DNA of 16,145 bases from Bacteroidia bacterium (GTDB lineage Bacteria; Bacteroidota; Bacteroidia; Bacteroidales; CAJPTX01): the NCBI GenBank assembly GCA_905373665.1, contig CAJPTV010000048.1, forward strand, positions 1-16,145, written 5' to 3'. Under the pieces are notes generated by a model. The model worked only from the letters and a program-made list of their open reading frames with translations, had not been told where the DNA came from and ran no database searches. Both the position numbers and the translations under genes were made by a program. This document shows positions 7,649 to 14,670 of this stretch, in pieces (within the stretch, counting starts at the first letter, position 1; every line of letters begins with the position of its first letter).

Positions 7649-8146
7649 GGAAATAGTAAGTAGAAGTAGGGTGGCGGCGGCTTCTTGTGCTGCTGTTGTG
7701 AAAAAGAGAGGAAACTGGAGGAATTTCGTTGCGAGTTGTTTCCTTTTCTTTGGGAAAATAATCTCGTATATCAACGCATCGCCAAATTGTTATCTATCTG
7801 GTAAAAAGTACTCTAATGTACAATAGCACCCCTTACCGAATAATAATGAGAATCGGATTTGAAACCTGTAGTATACTAATCACAGCCCTGTTTGCAGAGG
7901 AGGTCGCAAGCTCCTAAAAACACCGTTCGCACCGTTCGCATCAGCGTGCGGGCACTTTTCGTTTTCCTCAATATTCTTTGGCGTAGTACGTGGGGTAGAT
8001 TTTCCCCCTTAGGGTTCTTTTCAAGAAGAGCGTTTTGTCTCTATTTTTCGGGTAGTTAGCGGGGTGATAGAAAAAGTCCTCTTTCTGTTCGTTACTTTTT
8101 GGGGTGGTAGAGACAAACAAAAGGCGATTCCGCTTTGTCTTTTTGC
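7649..8146. other. Divergent intergenic region between the lipoprotein gene and nrdD
   Basis: About 500 nt without a credible gene; an antisense open frame across 7968-8300 overlaps the nrdD start and has no family resemblance. Visible structure: a perfect 10-bp palindrome TAGTATACTA (7869-7878), an AGGAG/CTCCT hairpin around 7898-7914, a tandem repeat of CACCGTTCG around 7921-7940, a GTGC-GG-GCAC hairpin around 7946-7955, and TTTGTCTCTA (8034-8043) inverted as TAGAGACAAA (8108-8117). I recognise no riboswitch, tRNA or named small RNA, but the structured stretch 7865-7960 would be compatible with an unannotated transcript or regulator sites for nrdD. Confidence 0.4.
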
Positions 8147-8154
8147 TAGCTTTG
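8147..8154 (+). promoter_or_regulatory. Putative Bacteroidetes -7 element for nrdD
   Basis: TAGCTTTG matches TAnnTTTG exactly and ends 21 nt before the nrdD ATG. The expected -33 position lacks a TTTG; a TTTG at 8134-8137 is too close. The 10-bp inverted repeat 8034-8117 lies directly upstream. Confidence 0.5.
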
Positions 8155-8175
8155 TCGGTGTAAATATTAAACGCA

Positions 8176-10656
8176 ATGGAGATACAGAAATCAGCTAATG
8201 AGCTTCCGAGCCGAGGTCTCTTTGACCCCTCGAACAGCCTTGAGCAGTACCGAGTGGTCAAGCGAGACGGTACGGAAGTTCCCTTTGATGTGAGTCGCAT
8301 AGAGAATGCGATAGCTAAGGCTTACGCGGCAGACGGTCTTAATCCAGAGCTGTCCGTAATTACGATGATCGTGCACAATGTCGTTAGCACGATTTGTACG
8401 CAGGGGCGTATGAGTGTGGAGGAGATTCAGGATGTGGTTGAGCATGACTTGATGCGCTTTAACATCAAGGTTGCGCAGCGTTACATTCACTATCGGCATG
8501 AGCGTGATCGTGCTCGTTGGGAGCGTATGAATCTCAAGGGGATGTTTGACCCGATCGTGAATGTGGAGTGTTGTGAACTGAACCGCAGCAATGCGAATAT
8601 GTCGGCGCATACCCCTGCGGGGCAGATGATGACCTTCGCTTCGGAGTTGGCACGTAAGGATGCCGTCAGTGGGCGTTTAACGCCCCTTTACGGGCGCGAA
8701 CATGAGGCAGGGGAGATTCATATCCACGACCTCGATTACTACCCCACAAAGACCACGACGTGCTTGCAGTACGACCTTGGAGCGCTTTATGAGAACGGTT
8801 TTCGCACGAAGAATGGTTCGGTACGTCCGCCGCAGAGCATCCATAGCTATGCGACTTTGGCGACCATCATTTTCCAGACCAATCAGAACGAGCAGCACGG
8901 TGGACAGGCTATCCCGGCCTTTGACTTCTTCATGGCGCCAGGGGTGCGTAAATCTTTTCACAAGCACCTTTCACAGCGTCTTATCTATGCTTATCAGCAG
9001 CAACAAGAACGGGCTTTTGACGAGGACGAGGTGAAGCGTCTGACGCGCCGTTTACGTACGAAGTTTTGGGAACGCAAGGTGGTGTTGGGGAGCGGGCATG
9101 AGACGGTAACGCTCCTTGATGAGGTGATGCGCGGGGAGGGGATGCAGCTCTCCTCCTTTGTCCTCGGGCTCGTTTTGAATGAGGCTGTGCGTCAAACGAA
9201 GACGGACACGCACCAAGCGATGGAGGGTTTCCTCCATAACCTAAATACCATGCATTCGCGTGGTGGGAATCAGGTGGTCTTTAGTTCTATAAACTATGGG
9301 ACAGATACCTCGCCGGAGGGTCGTCTACTCATACGTTCGTTGCTCAAGGCGACGGAAGAGGGGCTTGGTAAGAAAGAGACGCCGATCTTCCCCATCCAAA
9401 TCTTTAAGTTGAAGAAGGGGGTTAGTTTTAGCGATGCTGACCTTACTAAGGCGTTGAAGGATTGGAAGGGAGCACTCGCAGGTCGGATTGAGTTTGAAGC
9501 GCCTAACTTTGACCTCTTTGTCGAGGCTTGCAAAACGACAGCGCACGCCCTATTCCCCAACTTCTTGAACCTAGATGCACCTTTCAACTTTGACCCAGAG
9601 TGGGATGCTAATGACCCAAAGCGTTATTTCCACGAGGTGGCTACGATGGGGTGTCGTACGCGCGTCTATGAGAACATCAATGGGCCGCGTACCTCGATAG
9701 GGCGTGGTAACCTCTCGTTTACCTCTATCAATATGCCGCGTCTTGCTATTGAGGCGCGACGTGCTGCAGAGCGCGACGGTATTGGGGCGAGTCTAGAGGA
9801 GGTGCAAGAGCTTGCGAAGGTATATTTCATGGATAAGCTCGAGGAAAAGAGTCGCTTGGTTGCCGATCAGCTCTATGAACGCTTCTGTTTCCAACAGACG
9901 GCGTATGCCTTTCAGTTTCCCTTTATGATGACCAATGACGTTTGGAAGGGTGGGGGCGCTCTAAAATCCGATGAAACGGTAGCAACGGTGATTAACCAAG
10001 GTACGCTTGCTATTGGCTTCATTGGTGGGCACAATGCTATGGTAGCGTTGTTTGGCGAAGGGCACGGGAAGAACCAAAGGTCGTGGGATACGCTCTATGA
10101 AGCGCTACAGCTGATGAATAAGGTGGCGAAGGAGTACAAGGAACGTTACCACCTGAATTACTCCGTAATTGCTACGCCAGCCGAGGGGCTTTCTGGTCGC
10201 TTTACGCGCAAGGATCGCGAGAAGTTCGGAGTCATCCCAGGGGTTACTGATCGTGAGTACTACGTAAACTCTTTTCATATCGACGTTCGTGAGCCGATCA
10301 GTATTCAAGACAAGATTCGTAAGGAAGCTCCTTTCCACGCATTGACGCTCGGAGGGCATATAACCTACGTCGAATTGGATGGCGAAGCGAAGAAGAACTC
10401 GAGCGTGATAGCTACTATCGTGAAAACGATGATAGACAATGGGATTGGTTACGGCTCTATCAATCACCCCGTGGATACATGTCGCGGTTGTGGGTTCAAA
10501 GGCGTGATTTTAGATAAGTGTCCGCTCTGTGCCTCGGATCAGATAGATCGTATCCGTCGTATTACAGGCTACCTTACAGGCACCCTTGACACTTGGAATG
10601 TGGCAAAGCAGGCCGAGGAGCGTGAGCGTGTAAAGCATGGTTTGCGAGAAGATTAA
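8176..10656 (+). CDS. nrdD: Anaerobic (class III) ribonucleoside-triphosphate reductase
   Basis: An 826-residue glycyl-radical enzyme that reduces ribonucleoside triphosphates to deoxyribonucleotides without oxygen. Residues 25-115 are an ATP-cone (YRVVKRDGTEVPFDVSRIENAI), the allosteric nucleotide-binding domain. The catalytic barrel carries conserved cysteines, probably C196 (TTTCLQYD) and C493 (MGCRTRVYEN). Near the C-terminus CRGCGF (C769, C772) and CPLC (C782, C785) form the zinc site, followed by RRITGYLTG, where G798 is the expected radical glycine 28 residues from the end, as in other NrdD proteins. The cysteine usual before this glycine (RVCGY in E. coli) is Thr here. The enzyme needs NrdG, encoded about 1 kb downstream beyond an insertion-sequence remnant. 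Confidence 0.95.
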   Translation: MEIQKSANELPSRGLFDPSNSLEQYRVVKRDGTEVPFDVSRIENAIAKAYAADGLNPELSVITMIVHNVVSTICTQGRMSVEEIQDVVEHDLMRFNIKVAQRYIHYRHERDRARWERMNLKGMFDPIVNVECCELNRSNANMSAHTPAGQMMTFASELARKDAVSGRLTPLYGREHEAGEIHIHDLDYYPTKTTTCLQYDLGALYENGFRTKNGSVRPPQSIHSYATLATIIFQTNQNEQHGGQAIPAFDFFMAPGVRKSFHKHLSQRLIYAYQQQQERAFDEDEVKRLTRRLRTKFWERKVVLGSGHETVTLLDEVMRGEGMQLSSFVLGLVLNEAVRQTKTDTHQAMEGFLHNLNTMHSRGGNQVVFSSINYGTDTSPEGRLLIRSLLKATEEGLGKKETPIFPIQIFKLKKGVSFSDADLTKALKDWKGALAGRIEFEAPNFDLFVEACKTTAHALFPNFLNLDAPFNFDPEWDANDPKRYFHEVATMGCRTRVYENINGPRTSIGRGNLSFTSINMPRLAIEARRAAERDGIGASLEEVQELAKVYFMDKLEEKSRLVADQLYERFCFQQTAYAFQFPFMMTNDVWKGGGALKSDETVATVINQGTLAIGFIGGHNAMVALFGEGHGKNQRSWDTLYEALQLMNKVAKEYKERYHLNYSVIATPAEGLSGRFTRKDREKFGVIPGVTDREYYVNSFHIDVREPISIQDKIRKEAPFHALTLGGHITYVELDGEAKKNSSVIATIVKTMIDNGIGYGSINHPVDTCRGCGFKGVILDKCPLCASDQIDRIRRITGYLTGTLDTWNVAKQAEERERVKHGLRED

Positions 10657-10683
10657 CTCGTAATCCACTACCAAATACATCAA

Positions 10684-10712
10684 GGAGAGGGGTGTGTCCA
10701 AAATACCTCTCC
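10684..10712 (+). repeat. Short inverted repeat at the presumed IS left end
   Basis: GGAGAGG (10684-10690) and CCTCTCC (10706-10712) are perfect 7-bp arms around a 15-nt loop containing GTGTGTCCAAAA. The structure begins 27 bp after the nrdD stop codon and might also act on the end of the nrdD message, but no T-tract follows. Confidence 0.5.
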
Positions 10713-10764
10713 ACGTAATAGCCAAGCTCTGGATTTTCCATTTTAGGGCTTGGCTGTTACGTGG
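10711..10764 (+). repeat. Long hairpin with 20-bp arms upstream of the transposase remnant
   Basis: CCACGTAATAGCCAAGCTCT (10711-10730) is inverted at 10745-10764 with 18 of 20 positions pairing and a 14-nt loop. The right arm ends before the transposase promoter-like sequence. Such a structure could block read-through transcription or translation into the transposase, as described for some IS families; here that is inference. There is no T-tract, so it is not a classical terminator. Confidence 0.75.
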
Positions 10765-10772
10765 AAATCTCG

Positions 10773-10780
10773 TACCTTTA
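10773..10780 (+). promoter_or_regulatory. Putative -7 element for the transposase
   Basis: TACCTTTA differs from TAnnTTTG at the last base and ends 21 nt before the transposase ATG at 10802, the same spacing as before nrdD. It lies inside a CTCGTA-CCTT-TACGAG mini-hairpin (10769-10784). Confidence 0.35.
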
Positions 10781-10801
10781 CGAGGGTTAGGTTAGAAACC
10801 G

Positions 10802-11647
10802 ATGCTTTCCCATTCTTACAATCCTTATCAGATGGTACACTATCCACGAATGATCGACGAATACATTCCAGCAGACGATCCCGTACGTGTGCTAGACATG
10901 TTAGTTGAAAACCTAAATCTGCAACGCTTCGAGAAGTTATGCAAAAGAAGAGGGGGCGGTCAGTACCATCCGAAGATGATGCTTAAGGTCTTCTTGTATG
11001 CCTATATGAACAATATCTACACCTGTCGTGAGATAGAAAGTCGACTGCGTTGCGATCTCTATTTTATGTGGCTGGCGAGAGCCGAAAAGCCAGACTTCAT
11101 CGCCATTAACCGCTTCTATAACCTAATGAAGCAGGAGCTCAACGAGGTGTTTACTCAAATCGTCCTCGAGTTCTCTACCAACGGTTTTATCAGCCTAGAG
11201 GTGGAATACAATGACAGTACAAAGATCGAATCCAAGGCAAACAAGTACACTTTCGTTTGGAAAAAGGACGTTGAGGAGTGGGATCATGAACGTATGCTTG
11301 AGAAAATCAAGGCGCTACTCGAGCAGATAGATGATCTCATCGTACAGGAGCAATCGTCCGAGAACAATCAGGAGGTAGAGGTTACTCCCGAACTGCTCGC
11401 GGAGATGATCAGCGAATTACGCAATGCGCTTGGACAGAAGCCTGCTGCTTCCACAAAAGAAGAGAAGGCTAACCTTGAAATAGAAACGCAAGCAGATTAA
11501 AGAACTGGAAAAACAACGGGAAAAGCTATAGGAGTACAGCAATTCATCTAGAGATTCTACAGTAACTCCTATTCCAAGGCAGACAAGGACGCGCCTGTTA
11601 TGCGAATGAAGAAGAGTCTCTTTATACTACTTTTTCGAGAGTTCTAG
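10802..11647 (+). pseudogene. IS1182-family transposase, truncated and frame-disrupted
   Basis: The intact N-terminal part (232 residues, stop at 11498-11500) has the usual start of Bacteroidetes IS1182 transposases: YNPYQMVHYPRMIDEYIPADDPVRV, YHPKMMLKVFLYAYMNNIYTCREIE, and EYNDSTKIESKANKYTFVWKK with the first DDE aspartate. After the stop, KELEKQREKL is readable in a second frame, followed by another stop. The original frame then resumes at about 11555 with YSNSYSKADKDAPVMRMKK, a motif that in intact proteins leads into the catalytic core, and ends at TAG 11645-11647 after unrelated residues. At least two compensating indels, two stops and loss of roughly the C-terminal half make it non-functional. 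Confidence 0.85.
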
Positions 11648-11649
11648 AA

Positions 11650-12189
11650 ATGAAGTTAGCTGATTATGGCTTGCGTCTTTTGCGTGTCTATGAGGACACT
11701 ATCACAGATGGGGAAGGGATGCGCTATTCTTTCTATTTAGCAGGATGTCGTCACCAGTGCCCGTTTTGCCATAATCCTCAGAGTTGGAATCCGAATAAGG
11801 GGAAGTTGCTCACGGATGAATTGTTAGAAATACATATCCAGAACATTCTTAACAATCAACTCCTTTCTGGAATTACCCTCTCTGGTGGCGATCCCTTCTT
11901 CAACCCTACAGGGCTATTAGCGCTATTGAAAATACTCAAGTCGCGTACTAATGCTAATATATGGTGTTATACAGGTTATTGTATAGAGGAGCTTGCCGTT
12001 AACCCAAGTTTATTAGCGCCGCTTGAGTATATAGACACACTTGTCGACGGACCATTTATAAAAGCCATCCACGACAGAGATATTTGTAACGAAGCAGATG
12101 GGGGCGAGGAGCTCCAGTTTCGTGGTAGCTCAAATCAGCGAATTATTCAGAATCCTTATCAAGTTGCATTAGGCTTGAATAAGAAATAG
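11650..12189 (+). CDS. nrdG: Anaerobic ribonucleotide reductase activating protein (radical SAM)
   Basis: A 179-residue radical SAM activase that generates the glycyl radical on NrdD. It has the iron-sulfur motif CRHQCPFC (C33, C37, C40; CxxxCxxC), followed by HNPQSW as in other NrdG proteins, and the SAM-binding segment LSGGDPFF. The ATG comes 2 nt after the last stop of the transposase remnant, and no good Shine-Dalgarno is seen; the upstream sequence is IS-derived or scar sequence. A weak TACTTTTT (11628-11635) might act as a promoter, otherwise expression depends on read-through from nrdD. Its 3' end lies 11 bp from the end of the convergent rnc. Confidence 0.93.
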   Translation: MKLADYGLRLLRVYEDTITDGEGMRYSFYLAGCRHQCPFCHNPQSWNPNKGKLLTDELLEIHIQNILNNQLLSGITLSGGDPFFNPTGLLALLKILKSRTNANIWCYTGYCIEELAVNPSLLAPLEYIDTLVDGPFIKAIHDRDICNEADGGEELQFRGSSNQRIIQNPYQVALGLNKK

Positions 12190-12200
12190 CGCTATACAGG

Positions 12201-12872
12201 CTAATTAAGTTCGTAGTGTGTGACGAGTACCTTACAAGCTTCTTGTCCAGCAAGCTTTTTATTTCTTCCTTTGGCTGTTGCCATCACGACATCATCCACA
12301 TAAATAAAGCACTCGAACAACGACGGCGTATGACTTAGCTCCTGATAGGTAAATTCAACTTTCTTCTTCTCACGTTGAGACCAGTGTAAAACCAAGGAGC
12401 GATAATCATAAAGCTCACCTTGAAGACTACTCCAGTCTATAAGTGATGTCTCTAATAAATGCTCAACGAGTATGCACTTAGTCTTTTCAAAACCTTGATC
12501 TAAGTAGATCGCACCAACTAACGCCTCATAAGCATTTCCCAACGCATCTATACTCAACTGCTTTACAGGAAGGCTTGAACGTAGATAATTTCCTAATTGT
12601 ATAGAATTTGCTAGCATATTCAAATTCTCGCGACATACGATATTGGCTCGACAACGGGTTAGCTTACCTTCATCGATGGTAGGGAAGCGTTCGTATAGGT
12701 AAGATGAAACAACGAGCTCTAAGACAGCATCGCCTAGGAATTCAAGTCGCTCATTTAAGGTATTGGACACTAGGGCATGAGCCGCATGGAATGAACTATG
12801 CGTGAGTGCAGATACGTAATAACTCGAGGTATAGATTCTTTTTATCCCAAAATGTTCGCGTAAGAGCGGCAT
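12201..12872 (-). CDS. rnc: Ribonuclease III
   Basis: A 223-residue double-strand-specific endoribonuclease. The signature NERLEFLGDAVLEL gives E41, E44 and D48; DEGKLTRCRA gives E68 and GNAYEALVGAIYLD gives E116, matching the metal-binding residues of E. coli RNase III. The position of E. coli Asp114 is Asn (N113), which I believe is common in Bacteroidetes. Residues from about 145 form a double-stranded RNA-binding domain ending GRNKKLAGQEACKVLV. The start at ATG 12872 is the only canonical start available: the frame is open about 33 codons upstream but has no ATG, GTG or TTG. The N-terminus is therefore shorter than in many Bacteroidetes relatives. It is the third gene of an acpP-fabF-rnc series, and its ATG directly abuts a terminator-like hairpin. 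Confidence 0.93.
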   Translation of the reverse strand: MPLLREHFGIKRIYTSSYYVSALTHSSFHAAHALVSNTLNERLEFLGDAVLELVVSSYLYERFPTIDEGKLTRCRANIVCRENLNMLANSIQLGNYLRSSLPVKQLSIDALGNAYEALVGAIYLDQGFEKTKCILVEHLLETSLIDWSSLQGELYDYRSLVLHWSQREKKKVEFTYQELSHTPSLFECFIYVDDVVMATAKGRNKKLAGQEACKVLVTHYELN

Positions 12873-12917
12873 AAAAAAAGCCTGTCCTCCTCTCTTAAAG
12901 AGAGAAGAACAGACTTT
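12873..12917 (-). terminator. Strong hairpin with T-tract directly before the rnc start codon
   Basis: On the minus strand AAAGTCTGTTCTTCTCTC pairs with GAGAGGAGGACAGGCTTT over 18 bp (15 Watson-Crick, 3 G-U) around a 5-nt loop, and the 3' arm runs into seven Ts ending exactly at the rnc ATG. It lies 43 nt after the fabF stop. As a rho-independent terminator it would end acpP-fabF transcripts; because it also holds the AGGAGG nearest to rnc, it could equally control rnc expression. Confidence 0.8.
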
Positions 12918-12960
12918 ACTGATTCGCGTCTGTAGTTGCTCTAATGAGCGACTAAGGTTA

Positions 12961-14214
12961 CTAGAGTTCGTTGGCTTTGAATATTAACGATGAGTTATGA
13001 CCACCAAAGCCGAACGTATTAGATAGTGCATAACGTACCTTGCGCTCTACTGCTTTATTTGGAGTCAACTGTAACGCAGGATTGATTGCCTCGTCTACAT
13101 GCTGTAAGTTTATAGTAGGTGGAATCAATGAGTGCTGTATTGCCATGATACAAGCAACAGACTCAACAGCACCCGCTGCGCCCAACAAGTGCCCCGTCAT
13201 AGACTTCGTAGAGCTAATATTGAGCTTCTCCGCAGCCTTCCCAAAGACTTGTTCTACAGCTTTCAACTCAGGCAAATCGCCTGCTGGGGTTGACGTCCCA
13301 TGCACATTGATATAATCAACATCCTCAGGACGTATTCCAGCCTCTTCAAGAGCTAAGTGCATCACAGTAGCTGCACCCAAACCTTCTGGATGTGGAGCTG
13401 TGAGATGGTAGGCGTCTGCCGTCATCCCCGTCCCTACGATCTCTGCATAAATCTTCGCCCCCCGCGCCTTAGCATGTTCGTACTCCTCAAGTACTAACGC
13501 TCCTGCTCCTTCTCCGAGGACGAAACCATCACGATCTTTGTCAAATGGACGAGAAGCCGTTACTGGATCATCATTACGCGTCGAAAGTGCTTGCATCGAG
13601 CTAAAACCGCCTAAGCCAGCTGGATTGACTGCTGCCTCTGAACCACCAGATATGAATACATCTGCCTTACCGAGACGTATGAGGTTCGTTGCATCTACTA
13701 TCGCATGAGTCGATGACGCACAAGCCGAGACTGTCGTGTAGTTGGGACCGCGGAATCCATATTTCATAGCTATTAAGCCCGCTGCTATATCCGAAATCAT
13801 CTTAGGGATGAAAAACGGATTGAAACGCGGCGTTCCATCGCCTTTGAAGAATTCTTCTGCCTCGTTCCAGAAGGTGTGAATACCTCCTATCCCAGAGCCC
13901 CAAACAACACCAGCACGCTCGGCACGTACGCCGCCATCTACCAACCCAGCATCTTGAACTGCTTGTTCTGCAGCTACCAATGCGTACTGGGAATAGAGAT
14001 CTAACTTGCGTACCTCCTTGCGATCAAAATGCGCTGCCCCGTCGAACCCTTTAAGCTCACAAGCAAAAGTTGTCTTGAATTTGCTTGCATCAAAACTACG
14101 AATCGGAGCTGCCCCACTACGACCGTTCTTCAACGCATCCCAGTACTCTGCCAAGTTATTCCCAATCGGAGTTAGTGCACCTAGCCCCGTAACAACCACT
14201 CGTTTAAGCTCCAT
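12961..14214 (-). CDS. fabF: Beta-ketoacyl-ACP synthase II
   Basis: A 417-residue elongating condensing enzyme of type II fatty acid synthesis, joining malonyl-ACP to acyl-ACP. The start is ATG 14214 (MELKRVVVTGLGALTPIG), the standard N-terminus; the TTG at 14220 is not needed. The catalytic triad is C165 in VSACASS, H305 in NVHGTSTPAGD and H342 in SMTGHLLGAAG; the C-terminal NTFGFGGHNSSLIF is also typical. The Cys-His-His triad fits KAS I/II rather than KAS III, and the length and GTSTPAGD favour FabF. It lies 67 bp downstream of its substrate carrier acpP on the same strand, the usual Bacteroidetes order, with rnc next. Confidence 0.95.
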   Translation of the reverse strand: MELKRVVVTGLGALTPIGNNLAEYWDALKNGRSGAAPIRSFDASKFKTTFACELKGFDGAAHFDRKEVRKLDLYSQYALVAAEQAVQDAGLVDGGVRAERAGVVWGSGIGGIHTFWNEAEEFFKGDGTPRFNPFFIPKMISDIAAGLIAMKYGFRGPNYTTVSACASSTHAIVDATNLIRLGKADVFISGGSEAAVNPAGLGGFSSMQALSTRNDDPVTASRPFDKDRDGFVLGEGAGALVLEEYEHAKARGAKIYAEIVGTGMTADAYHLTAPHPEGLGAATVMHLALEEAGIRPEDVDYINVHGTSTPAGDLPELKAVEQVFGKAAEKLNISSTKSMTGHLLGAAGAVESVACIMAIQHSLIPPTINLQHVDEAINPALQLTPNKAVERKVRYALSNTFGFGGHNSSLIFKANEL

Positions 14215-14281
14215 TCCCAATACTCTTAGTTATTTTCTTAAAGCACCGCTGACGGTACATATGCGTACGAAGAGCGAAGGT

Positions 14282-14524
14282 TTAAGCACCCTGTGGTGCG
14301 TGAGCTTCTACGTACGAAATTGCGTCTGCTACTGTCTTGATCTTCTCTGCGTCTTCATCTGGAATCGTAATCCCGAATGCTTTCTCAAGATCCATAATCA
14401 GCTCGACCGTATCGAGCGAATCTGCACCCAAGTCATTGGTAAAGCTTGCGGTGTCTACCACTGCACCACGTTCTACCCCCAACTTCTCTACAATTATGTC
14501 TTTTACTTTTTCTGCTACACTCAT
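14282..14524 (-). CDS. acpP: Acyl carrier protein
   Basis: An 80-residue acidic carrier protein with the phosphopantetheine attachment motif GADSLDTVELIMDLE; S36 takes the prosthetic group. It carries the growing acyl chain for FabF, encoded immediately downstream, and donates acyl chains to lipid A and phospholipid synthesis. The length is normal. The ATG is preceded by an A-rich stretch without a Shine-Dalgarno sequence, usual in this phylum. Confidence 0.96.
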   Translation of the reverse strand: MSVAEKVKDIIVEKLGVERGAVVDTASFTNDLGADSLDTVELIMDLEKAFGITIPDEDAEKIKTVADAISYVEAHAPQGA

Positions 14525-14567
14525 TGTCTTATTCTTTCGTGTTGTTTATAAAACAGCAAGAACCACG

Positions 14568-14596
14568 TTTTTGTTTCAAACTCAGAGAAACAAAAA
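14568..14596. repeat. 10-bp inverted repeat in the acpP/purN divergent region
   Basis: TTTTTGTTTC (14568-14577) and GAAACAAAAA (14587-14596) are perfect arms around 9 nt. The element lies just downstream of the predicted acpP -7 box, in the acpP leader, and upstream of purN on the other strand. No T-tract follows the acpP-direction hairpin, so an operator or leader structure is more likely than a terminator. Confidence 0.55.
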
Positions 14597-14606
14597 ACTC
14601 AACGCA

Positions 14607-14614
14607 CAAAGGTA
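14607..14614 (-). promoter_or_regulatory. Putative Bacteroidetes -7 element for acpP-fabF
   Basis: On the minus strand this reads TACCTTTG, an exact TAnnTTTG match, 82 nt before the acpP ATG. The leader would be about 75 nt and contain the inverted repeat at 14568-14596. No clear -33 element is visible. Confidence 0.4.
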
Positions 14615-14670
14615 TAAAGAAATTTTCTATTTTAGTACCCACATCGGACGACATCTTAACAACTAGTACT

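Larger units (their letters stand above)
10684..11614 (+). mobile_element. Decayed IS1182-type insertion sequence remnant between nrdD and nrdG
   Basis: The left boundary is put near GGAGAGGGGTGTGTCCAAAA, an end-like sequence of the kind seen on Bacteroidetes IS elements, although the exact terminal repeat cannot be fixed from one copy. The segment has a non-coding leader with a large hairpin, a transposase N-terminus, a disrupted linker, and ends after the motif YSKADKDAPVMRMKK, about 35 bp before nrdG. The C-terminal catalytic half of the transposase and the right end are missing. No target-site duplication can be identified. Confidence 0.75.

Noticed and set aside
7896..7920. AGGAG...CTCCT hairpin followed by A-tract as a terminator
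   Set aside because: The plus-strand hairpin is followed by As, not Ts, and no gene ends nearby on either strand.
7640..8175. Riboswitch or tRNA in the long intergenic region
   Set aside because: No tRNA arms with a TTCGA-type loop and no recognisable cobalamin, TPP or other riboswitch core were found by eye.
7968..8300. Minus-strand open frame of 110 codons upstream of and overlapping nrdD
   Set aside because: It overlaps the nrdD promoter and coding start, reads as Lys/Arg/Ser/Thr-rich without any domain, and has no family resemblance; most likely chance.
8191..8610. Minus-strand open frame in the first part of nrdD
   Set aside because: Antisense shadow of the ATP-cone coding sequence, with no independent motif.
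14446..14670. 75-codon N-terminal extension of purN in the same frame
   Set aside because: It is antisense to acpP and the intergenic region; the PurN fold begins exactly at ATG 14671.
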